Source: Caldilineaceae bacterium (GTDB taxonomy: Bacteria > Chloroflexota > Anaerolineae > Caldilineales > Caldilineaceae). Taken from it: a DNA stretch of 64,000 nt. Position numbers and translations under genes: made by a program. Under the pieces are notes generated by a model. It did no database searches and had not been told where the DNA came from. It saw only the letters and a list, made by a program, of their open reading frames with translations. Location: positions 62,001 to 126,000 of the forward strand of contig JACKBA010000017.1 in assembly GCA_020634815.1 (NCBI GenBank), in the 5' to 3' direction. This document shows, piece by piece, positions 1 through 9,650 of the stretch. The number at the start of each line of letters is the position of its first letter. Within the stretch, counting starts at the first letter, position 1.

Positions 1-433
1 CGATGTAGCGGGCCCGTGGAAAGGTTGCGATGGCAGGCCCCGCTGCGCCATCTGGCGTATCCCACTGCGTCGCTCCGCCGATGTGGTCGCCGTGAAAATG
101 GGTGAAGAGGACAATATCGATGTCCTCGGGCGAATAGCCGACACGCGCCAGTTCGCCGATCAGGCGCCGCTGCCGGTCGCCGAGTCCCAGCCGTTGGCGC
201 ACCTTTTCCGGCAACTTGTCCCCATTGCCGACATCGACCAGGATGAGCCCGGCGTCAGACTCGACAAGGAGTGAGCGCGTGTCGCAAGGAACCAGGTTCT
301 GGGCATCGGGAGTAATGACCCCCTCCCACAGCGCGCGCGGGATGAGGCCGAAGAATCCTCCACCGTCAACGTAATGGAGGCCGTCGCTAAGGATATGGCA
401 GCGGATGGAGCCGATGTTGATCGTGTAGGCCAT
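1..433 (-). CDS. MBL-fold metallo-hydrolase (3' end outside window)
   Basis: The frame opens at an ATG at 433 and runs off the left edge, giving the first 144 residues. Residues 111-120 read THFHGDHIGG, which contains the HxHxDH zinc-binding motif of metallo-beta-lactamase-fold hydrolases. It is preceded by the usual beta-strand core, including LILVDVGNGDKL near residues 63-74. The family covers lactonases, glyoxalase II-like thioesterases and others, and the substrate cannot be told from this part. The gene diverges from the DUF1361 gene at 720. No signal peptide is visible, so a cytoplasmic enzyme is inferred. Confidence 0.88.
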   Translation of the reverse strand, partial: MAYTINIGSIRCHILSDGLHYVDGGGFFGLIPRALWEGVITPDAQNLVPCDTRSLLVESDAGLILVDVGNGDKLPEKVRQRLGLGDRQRRLIGELARVGYSPEDIDIVLFTHFHGDHIGGATQWDTPDGAAGPAIATFPRARYI

Positions 434-512
434 GGTTTCCTCGCCTCGGATGGTCTGTGAGCCTCAACGGGCCACAAGGAGGGTGCACGATACGAGTGTA
501 TTGGCTGCGCAC

Positions 513-518
513 TATAAT
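513..518 (+). promoter_or_regulatory. Candidate -10 box in the 434-719 divergent intergenic region
   Basis: A perfect TATAAT lies in the 286-base gap between the divergent hydrolase and DUF1361 genes. No good -35 hexamer is present at 16-18 bases upstream, so this is only a candidate. Nothing else was recognised in the gap. Confidence 0.28.
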
Positions 519-719
519 GTCAATCGACAACCGCTGCGTGGAACATTGCAGCCGCTACTGCACGTTATGATCGAGAGTTTGCGCGCTGCATCGGCAATCC
601 ACGTCGCGCCCCAGGAATTCCGCGCTATTGGTGCCCGCCGCGATTGTTCGGGGTTTTCGCCGGCAGCGAACCATTCAGGCACCGCGCAAGCGACTACCTT
701 CTCAGCCATCGAGTGAAAT

Positions 720-1466
720 ATGTCAGAAGCACGATACACACTTGTCCCGCCGCAAATTCGCAGCCGCTCGACCGAATGGGCTTTGGCGCTTGCGCTGTGC
801 CTATCTTCCGGACTCAGTGCTGCGATGTTCGCCGTACGGGCACTGTACACGGAGTCGATCGTCTATTTCTTCCTGAATTGGAATCTGCTGCTGGCCTGGA
901 TACCGTTCGGCATCGCCGCCTTCATGCACGTACTCGGTCGCAGGCGAACCAGCAGCCTGCCGCTGCTTGCTGTCTTGTTTGCGGTTTGGCTGCTCTTCTT
1001 TCCAAACGCCCCGTATCTCGTCAGCGACCTCATGCACCTGGCGCCGCGCCAGAACGTTCCGCTGTGGTATGACGCCATGCTCCTCTTTTCCTATGCCTGG
1101 AATGGCTTGATCCTCGGCTTTGCCTCACTTTGGCTGATTCAGCACTTGGTGGCCGAACGCCTGGGCGTGATTGCCGGCTGGCTGCTTGTCATGGTGACGC
1201 TGCCTGCCGCCGGCTTCGGCATCTACCTGGGCCGCTTCGAGCGCTGGAACAGTTGGGACGTGTTTGTCGACCCGGCCGGCCGCCTCGGTGCGATCGTGTC
1301 CGGGCTGCTCAACCCGATGGCGCACCCGCGAGCCATCGTCGTGACGCTGCTCTTTGCAGCCTTCATGGCAATCGCATATAGTACGGTGCATTTATTCGCC
1401 ATGATCCGCGTACGGCAGGCAGATGCTGCTACACGGTCGCTACACACCGTACAGACCTTGAATTGA
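720..1466 (+). CDS. DUF1361 family integral membrane protein
   Basis: A 248-residue very hydrophobic protein with about six to seven predicted membrane helices. The stretch FFPNAPYLVSDLMHL (about residues 98-112) is the hallmark of DUF1361 proteins, whose function is unknown. The upstream ribosome site is weak (GAGTGAA). The stop overlaps the start of the next gene by one base (TGATG), so the two are probably translationally coupled, and the HAD hydrolase and Nudix genes follow in the same run. Inner-membrane location is inferred from hydrophobicity. Confidence 0.85.
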   Translation: MSEARYTLVPPQIRSRSTEWALALALCLSSGLSAAMFAVRALYTESIVYFFLNWNLLLAWIPFGIAAFMHVLGRRRTSSLPLLAVLFAVWLLFFPNAPYLVSDLMHLAPRQNVPLWYDAMLLFSYAWNGLILGFASLWLIQHLVAERLGVIAGWLLVMVTLPAAGFGIYLGRFERWNSWDVFVDPAGRLGAIVSGLLNPMAHPRAIVVTLLFAAFMAIAYSTVHLFAMIRVRQADAATRSLHTVQTLN

Positions 1467-2536
1467 TGGACAACCCGAACGAACATGAGAACGAGCAAGC
1501 GCCGGATGTCGAGCGCTTTGATGATATCGAACTCCGTCCTGGGCAGGAGCCGCTGACGGCCGAGGAGAAGGAGCGCTTCCTTGCCCGGGCGCGCGCCCGC
1601 GGCCGCTCGCTCACCTCGGACGAGATGTACGCGATTTTCGGCCCCCCTCTGGAGCCGGAAGAACCAGCCCCCAATTACGCCGACGTCGAGCCGATGACCG
1701 ATATCGCCCTCGATGAACAGCGTCTGGCACTTCTGAAGCGTAACTTCTTCCCCGAACTCGGTGACGGCGAAATCGGCGCACAGCCGCTGATCCGGGGCCT
1801 CATCTTTGATTTTGACGAGACCTTGGCCCTGCGAACGCGACCGCTGGACGACCTGATGCGCGAAGGCGCACTTGCCGCCGACGCGTACATGCGGTCGACC
1901 GGCATGGATCTGCCCGAAGATTTCGCTGCCAGCATCGTGGAGGCGCGTCGTTTTGCCGAGGAGAAGTCAGCCGAAGAGCAGGAAGAACACCTGGCCGACG
2001 ATGCCATGAGCTTTCTCCTCCAATTCTTCGGCTACCCGGCCAGCCGCATGGACCCGGACGTGCTGCGCCGGGCAGTGGACATCTTCTATGCGCCTGAGAT
2101 GACTGCCTGGAAACTGCGCCCCGGTGCGACGGCGGTCCTGGCAACCTTGCGCGACGCCGGCTATCGGCTCGCACTCATGACCAATTACAACTGCGATCGC
2201 GTTTTCCAGCGCACAATCGACTACCTCAACTTGCGCCGGTACTTTGACCTCTGCCTCAGCAGCGCCAGCGTCGAGTATCGCAAGCCAGACCCGCTCTTCT
2301 TACAGATCGCCCTGGATCGGTGGGATTTCCTCCCGTACGAGACGGCCGTCGTCGGCAACAGCTTGCTCGAGGACATCCGCGCCGGCATTGACCTGGGCGC
2401 CCAGACCGTTTTTCTTCACGGCACGACCTCTCCCCAGGTCGTCCATGAAAACGAACTGTATGCCGGGCAGATTGTACCCGACGCAGAGATCGACGATCTT
2501 GCTGCACTACCGGAGATCGTTGCCGCATGGACGTAA
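1466..2536 (+). CDS. HAD-superfamily hydrolase with acidic N-terminal extension
   Basis: Motif I is FDFDET, with its DxDxT nucleophile near residue 115. Motif II is the MTN segment (LALMTNYN), motif III the Lys in YRKPDP, and motif IV VGNSLLEDIRAG. These make it a Mg-dependent phosphatase-type HAD enzyme with an inserted helical cap between motifs I and II. About 100 residues of acidic, low-complexity sequence precede motif I, longer than in typical HAD proteins. The ATG at 1466 overlaps the preceding stop; an in-frame TTG lies one codon earlier. The end overlaps the Nudix gene by ten bases. Substrate unknown. Confidence 0.87.
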   Translation: MDNPNEHENEQAPDVERFDDIELRPGQEPLTAEEKERFLARARARGRSLTSDEMYAIFGPPLEPEEPAPNYADVEPMTDIALDEQRLALLKRNFFPELGDGEIGAQPLIRGLIFDFDETLALRTRPLDDLMREGALAADAYMRSTGMDLPEDFAASIVEARRFAEEKSAEEQEEHLADDAMSFLLQFFGYPASRMDPDVLRRAVDIFYAPEMTAWKLRPGATAVLATLRDAGYRLALMTNYNCDRVFQRTIDYLNLRRYFDLCLSSASVEYRKPDPLFLQIALDRWDFLPYETAVVGNSLLEDIRAGIDLGAQTVFLHGTTSPQVVHENELYAGQIVPDAEIDDLAALPEIVAAWT

Positions 2537-3039
2537 AGCCGCCACCCATCACAGCCGGTGACTCTGGCGGCACGCAGCCTGTCACGGCGCGCCGGCGCTA
2601 TCCCGAGGCACCCCTGGTTGGCGTTGCTGCGGCTGTCTTCAACGCCGCGGGCGAAGTGCTGCTCGCCCAGCGCAGCAGGCCGCCGCGCGCGGGATCATGG
2701 GGACTGCCCGGCGGTCTGCTGGATCTCGGTGAGACATTGGAGGACGGCGCGCGCCGCGAGGTGAGCGAAGAATGTGGCGTCGAAGTCGCTATCGGTGGGA
2801 TTGCCGGCGTCTTCGAGCCAATCACACGCGACGAGGAAGGCCGGGTCGAATACCACTACGTGGTCATCGACTACTGGGCGACCTGGACGGGTGGCACGCC
2901 GCGCGCCGGCGATGACGCTGCCGACGTGCGCTGGGTGGCGCTGGCCGACCTTCCTGCCTACGCGCTCCTGCCCGACTCATATGCCGTAGTCCAACGCGCC
3001 CATGAACTCTGGCGGCAGTCCGCGCAGGGCGCCGCCTAG
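2527..3039 (+). CDS. Nudix hydrolase
   Basis: A 170-residue protein with a complete Nudix box, GX5EX7REUXEEXGU, at about residues 63-85 (GGLLDLGE, then REVSEECGV). Such enzymes hydrolyse a nucleoside diphosphate linked to another group and need Mg or Mn. Substrates range from oxidised dNTPs to ADP-ribose and sugar nucleotides, and nothing here selects one. It overlaps the HAD gene in another frame, suggesting coupled translation. It is convergent with ribokinase, and the two stop codons overlap. Confidence 0.9.
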   Translation: MDVKPPPITAGDSGGTQPVTARRRYPEAPLVGVAAAVFNAAGEVLLAQRSRPPRAGSWGLPGGLLDLGETLEDGARREVSEECGVEVAIGGIAGVFEPITRDEEGRVEYHYVVIDYWATWTGGTPRAGDDAADVRWVALADLPAYALLPDSYAVVQRAHELWRQSAQGAA

Positions 3040-3965
3040 AGCACGAGCAACTCCGGCGGGAGCTGCTCCCGCCGCGGATAGCTCGACTGCGTCCCTGGGG
3101 ACTGCACGCTGATGGCGGCAATGGCGTTCGCCCGCTCGATGGCCGTTCCCAGCGCGACGCCGGCGGCGAGGAAATACCCCAGGCTGCCCACAAACGCATC
3201 ACCGGCGCCGGTCGTATCCACTGCGTTCACTTCCACCGTGGGGATGACCTCGTCCGCGCCGTCTGCCGACACATACAGACAGCCGCGCGCCCCCAGCGTG
3301 ATCAGCGCCGCACGCGCCCCCCGGTCGAGGATGATCGAGGCGGCTAGCCGCGCATCGTCCAGCGTATGGACCTCGATGCCAGTCAGCAATTCCGCCTCGG
3401 TCTCGTTGGGGCAGAAGATGTCGGCAAGCTGGTACACCTCGGCGGGCACGTCGCCGCTCACCGGCGCCGAGTTGAAGATCGTGGTGACGCCGGCCGCGCG
3501 AGCCAGGCGCAGCGCCGCCAGGTTGGCCGCCATCGGCACCTCCATCTGGCAGAGGAGCACGCGCGCGCCTGCAATGGCCGCCTGCGCCGCCGTCACGTCG
3601 TCCGGCGTGACCAGTCCGTTGGCGCCCGCAATGACGATGATCGTGTTCTGGCCGTTGTCGTCGACCGTGATGACCGCCACGCCCGATGAGACCCCCGCGC
3701 TCTCGAAGACGAAGCGCGCGTCGATGCCCTCGGCCGCCAGGTTCCGCCGCATGTCCTGGCCGAAGATGTCGTCGCCCACACGCCCGACCATGCTGATACT
3801 CCCGCCCAGCCGCGCCACCATGACCGCCTGGTTGGCGCCCTTGCCACCGTAGCCGGTGGTGAAGCGTCCGCCGTGGAGCGTCTCGCCAGGGCGCGGAAAG
3901 CGGTGAACGTAGGCATTCATGTCGAGATTGATCGAGCCGACCACACAGACCGATGGAGCGTTCAT
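3036..3965 (-). CDS. rbsK: Ribokinase (PfkB family carbohydrate kinase)
   Basis: A 309-residue PfkB-family kinase. The N-terminal sugar-binding signature GSINLDMNAYVHRFPRPGET and GGKGANQAVMVARLG (near residues 41-55) are typical of ribokinases. The C-terminal VDTTGAGDAFVGSL (near residue 250) carries the anion hole and the catalytic Asp of GAGD. It should phosphorylate ribose or a related sugar with ATP. There is no neighbouring rbs transporter, so ribose specificity is family inference. A CG-centred palindrome at 4007-4018, upstream of the start, could be a LacI-type operator. Confidence 0.86.
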   Translation of the reverse strand: MNAPSVCVVGSINLDMNAYVHRFPRPGETLHGGRFTTGYGGKGANQAVMVARLGGSISMVGRVGDDIFGQDMRRNLAAEGIDARFVFESAGVSSGVAVITVDDNGQNTIIVIAGANGLVTPDDVTAAQAAIAGARVLLCQMEVPMAANLAALRLARAAGVTTIFNSAPVSGDVPAEVYQLADIFCPNETEAELLTGIEVHTLDDARLAASIILDRGARAALITLGARGCLYVSADGADEVIPTVEVNAVDTTGAGDAFVGSLGYFLAAGVALGTAIERANAIAAISVQSPGTQSSYPRREQLPPELLVL

Positions 3966-4006
3966 AGAAGCCTCGCCAGCATTCGTCTTTCAAGCAATGG
4001 GATGTA

Positions 4007-4018
4007 AGAATCGATTCT
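4007..4018. promoter_or_regulatory. Candidate LacI-type operator upstream of ribokinase
   Basis: AGAATCGATTCT is a perfect 12-base palindrome with a central CG, the shape typical of LacI-family operators. It lies 42 bases upstream of the ribokinase start. It is just downstream of a possible extended -10 on the minus strand (TGATAGACT, with TAGACT at 4031-4026), a position suited to repression. No LacI regulator is encoded in the window. Confidence 0.38.
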
Positions 4019-4090
4019 GGAACGCAGTCTATCACTGCCCGCACCCCCGGACAAGCGGCAGGGATAGGGTGCTTTGTCCAGCCGCTGCGT

Positions 4091-4119
4091 TTGAACTACG
4101 TGCCTGACCCGAGTACAAT
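4091..4119 (+). promoter_or_regulatory. Sigma-70-type promoter of purine nucleoside phosphorylase
   Basis: TTGAAC (4091-4096), a 17-base spacer and TACAAT (4114-4119) form a good housekeeping promoter. The ATG of the gene starts only nine bases after the -10 box, so the transcript should be leaderless or nearly so. No Shine-Dalgarno sequence lies between them. Confidence 0.65.
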
Positions 4120-4128
4120 GGCACGACT

Positions 4129-4983
4129 ATGGCCAACCACTTTTCGCTTTCCAATTATGATGAAGCGGCTGACTATCTGCGTGCGCACACGCATCACCGC
4201 CCGACGATCGGCTTGATCCTTGGCAGCGGGTTGAGCGGGCTGGCCGCGCGCATCGAGGACGCCACTGTCATCCCGTACGCTGACATTCCGTTTTTTCCCG
4301 TCAGCACGGTTGCCGGCCATGCCGGGCGGCTGGTGATCGGGACACTCGCCGGTGCGACGGTCTGCGCCATGCAGGGTCGCTTTCACTACTATGAAGGCTA
4401 TTCCATGCAGCAGGTGACGCTGCCGGTGCGCGTCATGCAACGCCTGGGCATCGACACGCTGATCGTCACCAACGCGGCGGGCGGTCTCAACCCGTCGTTT
4501 GCCGTCGGCGACATCATGCTCATCGACGACCACATCAACCTGGTGGGTATGGCCGGCGCCAATCCGCTGCTGGGGGCGAACCTGGAGGAATTCGGGCCGC
4601 GCTTTCCGGCCGCCAATCGCGTCTACACCCGCCGGCTGCGGCAGGTCGCTGAGGAAGTTGCGCGGGACGCCGCCATCAACCTGCGCCACGGCGTCTACAT
4701 CCAACTGGCCGGCCCCAACTTCGAGACGGCCGCCGAAGTTCGCATGTTGCGCGCCTGGGGCGCCGACGCCGTGGGCATGAGCACCGTCGCCGAAACCATG
4801 GTCGCCCACCACGCCGGCATGAATGTGCTCGGCTTCAGCACCATCACCAACGTTGCGATCGATGAACTGGACGCTGAAGGCCAGCCCACCCACGACGAGG
4901 TGATGGACGCCGGCAAGATCATCGTGCCGCGCCTGACGGAACTCTTGCTGGGCGTCATGCAGCGTCTCGGCCAGGGCGCCTGA
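4129..4983 (+). CDS. punA: Purine nucleoside phosphorylase (trimeric, PNP/MTAP family)
   Basis: A 284-residue protein of normal family length. It has the phosphate-binding GSGLSGL near residue 31, the active-site segments QGRFHYYEGY and VTNAAGGLN, and the conserved GMSTVAE followed by the purine-contacting Asn in ITNVA. It cleaves inosine or guanosine-type nucleosides with phosphate to give a free base and (deoxy)ribose-1-phosphate, in cytoplasmic purine salvage. A phosphoribosyltransferase at 10372 could reuse the bases. The start follows a promoter so closely that the mRNA is probably leaderless. The next gene follows after 33 bases. Confidence 0.92.
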   Translation: MANHFSLSNYDEAADYLRAHTHHRPTIGLILGSGLSGLAARIEDATVIPYADIPFFPVSTVAGHAGRLVIGTLAGATVCAMQGRFHYYEGYSMQQVTLPVRVMQRLGIDTLIVTNAAGGLNPSFAVGDIMLIDDHINLVGMAGANPLLGANLEEFGPRFPAANRVYTRRLRQVAEEVARDAAINLRHGVYIQLAGPNFETAAEVRMLRAWGADAVGMSTVAETMVAHHAGMNVLGFSTITNVAIDELDAEGQPTHDEVMDAGKIIVPRLTELLLGVMQRLGQGA

Positions 4984-5016
4984 CGCCATCAACTCTTTCC
5001 AGCCAGGATAGAAACC

Positions 5017-5916
5017 ATGCAATTCCTGAAAAATCTCTTTGGTAGCGCCAAATTGGACGGCGCCGCCCTGGCCGTCTCGCCAGATCTCAAAGAATACGCG
5101 CAGATCGCCCTGCTCGCCCACTTCCTGACCCCCCAGCCGCTGCACGATGCCGCCCTGCAAAGCCGCTGGAGTCGCGTTCTGCCCCGTTCCTACGCCGAGA
5201 CGATTGCGCTCTTCGAGAAGCAGGGCTGGCTGGAGGCGACGCCGGCCGGCTACCAGGTAACCGCGGTCGGCCGCCCCTTTGCCGAAGCTTACGCCCAACG
5301 CGCCGCGCGCGAGGAGGCCGACGCTCGCCAACACGTGCGCGATGCCCTGGCGCAGATGATGACCAGCGAGGCGCTCACGACGCGGCGCCAATATGAGAAT
5401 CGCACACCGCTGGGCAAGGCCGCCTGGACCGGGCCCGAACCGCAGATGAATCACAGCGCAGTCACCCGGCGCATCTTCTTCCTCGACAACCGGCTGCTCG
5501 ATGGCCTGAGCCCGGAGACCGTGCAGTGGCTCAAGCTCTACGCCGCCGAACAGCATCTGTGGGGCGTGCACTGGACGCTCGACGCAGGGGCCATTCCGGC
5601 GCAGGTCGCCGCCGAACTGGCGCGGCCCGACATGCCGATCGAGGAGGCGGTCTACTGGCGTGGCTATGCGCTGAGCCTCTACGTGGACAATCAGGAGACG
5701 TGGCAGCGCGTCAAGGGCGGTGACCACGTGCGCCGGCTGGAGATTGTCGGGCCGGACGACGAGCATACGTGCGAGCACTGCCGCACTTTTCTCGGCAAGC
5801 AGTTCCTCGTCGCGCGCGTGCCGGAGTTGCCTCACAAGGAATGCACCTCGCCACGTGGCTGCCGCTGCCGCTACGAACCGGTGCTGGAAGCCTTCGAGGA
5901 GATTCCGTTGATCTGA
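5017..5916 (+). CDS. Uncharacterised protein with phage Mu F-like C-terminal Cys motif
   Basis: A 299-residue soluble protein. Residues about 20-95 look like a winged-helix-type fold (for example ALFEKQGWLEATPAGYQVT), followed by a charged helical stretch. The C-terminus has DDEHTCEHCRTFLGKQF and then LPHKECTSPRGCRCRY. This Cys/His spacing resembles the C-terminal motif of phage Mu gpF-like minor head proteins (TCxxC, then PHxxCRC), probably a metal site. No other phage gene is nearby. It sits 33 bases downstream of the purine phosphorylase and may share its transcript. Function unknown. Confidence 0.7.
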   Translation: MQFLKNLFGSAKLDGAALAVSPDLKEYAQIALLAHFLTPQPLHDAALQSRWSRVLPRSYAETIALFEKQGWLEATPAGYQVTAVGRPFAEAYAQRAAREEADARQHVRDALAQMMTSEALTTRRQYENRTPLGKAAWTGPEPQMNHSAVTRRIFFLDNRLLDGLSPETVQWLKLYAAEQHLWGVHWTLDAGAIPAQVAAELARPDMPIEEAVYWRGYALSLYVDNQETWQRVKGGDHVRRLEIVGPDDEHTCEHCRTFLGKQFLVARVPELPHKECTSPRGCRCRYEPVLEAFEEIPLI

Positions 5917-5929
5917 TGACTCGCCGGCC

Positions 5930-7435
5930 TTACACGCCGTCGACGACAGGCTGCTCCGCCGCGCGCTGGCGGGCAGCCTTTTTTGTGCGCCCGGTGCGAA
6001 TCTCCCAACGCCACGTCAGGCCGGCCACCACGATCCCCAGCAAAATCAACCCCGCCACCACCATGAACTGGTCGTGCAGCGCGCTGATGATCGCATTCGG
6101 GTCGGCCACGCTGAGGTCGACGGCGGCGCCGCTATAGTGCGCCACGCGTGTCGTGAAGAACGCCCCCAGCGCGGCGATGCCTGTCACCTGTCCCAGCGTC
6201 CGCACCATGCTCAGGATGCCGGACGCCACGCCCAGCCGCGCGCGCGGCACCGCGCCCATGATGGCGCTGTTGTTGGGCGAGTTGAAGGTTGCCATGCCGA
6301 TGGTCACCGGCAGCATGCGCAGGACGTAGCCCAGCGGCGTGCCGTCGACGCGCAACGTGGTCATCGCTACGTAGCCGACAAAGATGAAGAGGAGCCCCAC
6401 CATGCTCACCGGTCGCGTGCCCAGGCGGTCGGAGAGTGTGCCGGACGCCGGCTGCAACAGGATCATGATCACCGGCACGACGGCCATCAGCAGGCCGACC
6501 TGGCTCAACGGCAACCCGAGCACAAGTTCGAGATAGAAGGGCAGTAGCAACGCGATGCCGGCAATGGCGATAAATGCCAGCGTCGCCGTGAAGAGATTCA
6601 GCGAAAACTCCGGCTCGCGAAAGAGCGAGAGATCGACCATGGGATAGCGCACGTGCGTCTCGATCCAGACAAACGCCGGCAGCGCAAGCGCTCCGATGGC
6701 CAGGAGGAGCAAAATCAGCGGTTCGCCGAAGCCGATGTTCTGACCGACCGTCAACGCCAGCGTAAAGGCCAACAGGCCGATGCCCATAGTCACGGCGCCG
6801 GCAAAGTCGAAGCGCTCGCGACGCCCCGCCGGCTGCATGGGTGGCAAGAAGATCAGCGACAGCACAAACGCGATCAGGCCGACCGGCACATTCACGTAGA
6901 AGATCCAGCGCCAGCTTAGATAATTGAGAATGAGACCGCCCACTGCCGGTCCAAAGACGATACCCAGCGAGATGAAGCCGGCGGCAAAGCCGAGCGCCGT
7001 GCCGCGCTCGTACGCCGGCCACGTTTCAGTGAGGATGGCGGTGCCCAGCGCAATCATCATCGCCGCGCCGATCGATTGCAGCACGCGGAAGCCGATGAGC
7101 CAGTAGACAGTCGGCGCCAGCCCGCACAGCGCCGAGCCCAGCAGGAAGAGCGCAATGCCCAGCACGAAGATGCGCTTCTTGCCCACCATGTCGGCCAGGC
7201 GCCCCATGCCCACCAGCAGCAGCGCCAGCCCCAGCAGGTAGGAGAGGATGACCCACTGCACCGTGGGGAAGTCGGTGTTGAGCTTGACGATGAGCGTCGG
7301 CACGGCAACGTTGATGATGCTGCCGTCGACGCTGCCCAAGAACAGGCACAGCCCGACCGCGATCAGAATCCACCACTTGCGCGCGGCTGGCGGCTGGGTG
7401 GCGGCTGGGTGAGGCACCGTAGATGAATGATCCAT
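5930..7435 (-). CDS. MFS transporter, DHA2 (14-TM, EmrB/QacA-type) family
   Basis: From the ATG at 7435 the protein has 501 residues and about 14 hydrophobic helices. It has the family landmark DGSIINVAVPTL in helix 1 and RLADMVGKKR as motif A between helices 2 and 3. Proton-coupled export of drugs or other small molecules across the inner membrane is the family role. An upstream in-frame GTG at 7501 would add 22 residues. The ATG is preferred because the family-like helix 1 begins soon after it. It converges with the Mu F-like gene, leaving 13 bases between them. Confidence 0.9.
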   Translation of the reverse strand: MDHSSTVPHPAATQPPAARKWWILIAVGLCLFLGSVDGSIINVAVPTLIVKLNTDFPTVQWVILSYLLGLALLLVGMGRLADMVGKKRIFVLGIALFLLGSALCGLAPTVYWLIGFRVLQSIGAAMMIALGTAILTETWPAYERGTALGFAAGFISLGIVFGPAVGGLILNYLSWRWIFYVNVPVGLIAFVLSLIFLPPMQPAGRRERFDFAGAVTMGIGLLAFTLALTVGQNIGFGEPLILLLLAIGALALPAFVWIETHVRYPMVDLSLFREPEFSLNLFTATLAFIAIAGIALLLPFYLELVLGLPLSQVGLLMAVVPVIMILLQPASGTLSDRLGTRPVSMVGLLFIFVGYVAMTTLRVDGTPLGYVLRMLPVTIGMATFNSPNNSAIMGAVPRARLGVASGILSMVRTLGQVTGIAALGAFFTTRVAHYSGAAVDLSVADPNAIISALHDQFMVVAGLILLGIVVAGLTWRWEIRTGRTKKAARQRAAEQPVVDGV

Positions 7436-7540
7436 GCGAGTTTCCAACGTGAATGCTGCGGCAACCGCGCCGCTCCGTGGCAAGTCTGTCAAGGATATCA
7501 CGGATCATTCAGGGTGCACAGGTGGGAGACTACCGCCGAG

Positions 7541-7576
7541 AAAACAAGAGCGGCGCTACTTTCAGCGCCGCTCTTG
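7541..7576 (-). terminator. Rho-independent terminator of the sugar dehydrogenase gene
   Basis: A perfect 13-base stem (7545-7557 with 7564-7576), a six-base loop and a run of four T on the minus strand (7544-7541) lie about 20 bases past the sugar dehydrogenase stop. This separates that gene from the downstream MFS transporter. Confidence 0.8.
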
Positions 7577-7596
7577 TCTCGTTAAACTCCGCACGT

Positions 7597-8937
<1,341 letters not shown>

Positions 8938-9105
8938 GGATCGGGTACCCTCTCTTCGAATCACGGCAGGCCGGCACGGGTGTGCCAGGCGCGCAACAGA
9001 GGGCCCGGCTGCCCATTGTGACGTGCCCGCAGGCATCGCAATGTCATGTTGTGATTATGGCGGAAACGGTCTGCCGGCGCGGTGACAGGCGTTCCATTTT
9101 GGACG

Positions 9106-9630
9106 CTACCGCCAGCGATGGAGAGGGGCGCTGCCATTCCAGTGGAGGCCATGGCGGGGAAAGCCGAGCCGGGTGAGTGCGCCGACACGATGCAGCGCAT
9201 AGCCCGTTGCCTCCAGGTGACGGCGCACTGCGGCGCTACGTGCGGCGTACCGCGCCGCGTCGATGCCGTTCGGGTTGCCCCAGGCAGCCACGATCACATC
9301 CGCTGCGGCACAGGCGCGGGCGATCGCGGCATCGTTCTCCGCACCGATCGCTTCGGCCTCGCCCACATCGTTCACGGTGCGCGGATCGGGGCTGCGCAGC
9401 GCACAGAGGTTGACGTAGATGATCGCGGCAAAGCCATCGCGCCGCGCCCACGCCTCCACCTTGCCGGCCGTCGGGTCGCTGCGCGTGGCATCTGCCAGTG
9501 ATGGATTCTTCTGGATGACCGTCAGGACCGGACGCGCGTATGCCGCTTCTACGCTGGGAGTCAGCGCGATGTGCAGCAGATAGCGATAGCGCGCCGGTTG
9601 CCAGGGCACACACTCGACCACCGCGCGCAT
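9106..9630 (-). CDS. DUF1643 family protein
   Basis: From the ATG at 9630 this gives 174 residues. VLTVIQKNPSLADATRSDPT followed by ARRDGFAAIIYVNLCALRSPDP matches the DUF1643 pattern (NPSxADA, DPT, NLFALRxTDP). The C-terminal half has a predicted Rossmann-like strand, VIVAAWGNPNGID. The function of the family is not established. It begins 20 bases after the cupin-type glucose-6-phosphate isomerase gene and probably shares its transcript. An in-frame GTG at 9645 is an alternative start. Confidence 0.78.
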   Translation of the reverse strand: MRAVVECVPWQPARYRYLLHIALTPSVEAAYARPVLTVIQKNPSLADATRSDPTAGKVEAWARRDGFAAIIYVNLCALRSPDPRTVNDVGEAEAIGAENDAAIARACAAADVIVAAWGNPNGIDAARYAARSAAVRRHLEATGYALHRVGALTRLGFPRHGLHWNGSAPLHRWR

Positions 9631-9650
9631 TGGTCGGGGCGACACCGTAT

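Noticed and set aside
4096..5835. A long minus-strand open frame (579 codons) across purine phosphorylase and the Mu F-like gene
   Set aside because: Its translation is low-complexity and unlike any family. It is the antisense shadow of two well-supported genes, as expected in GC-rich DNA.
5730..5916. Possible prophage remnant because of the Mu F-like motif
   Set aside because: No portal, capsid, terminase, integrase or attachment site is nearby. The gene is intact and is spaced closely behind purine phosphorylase.
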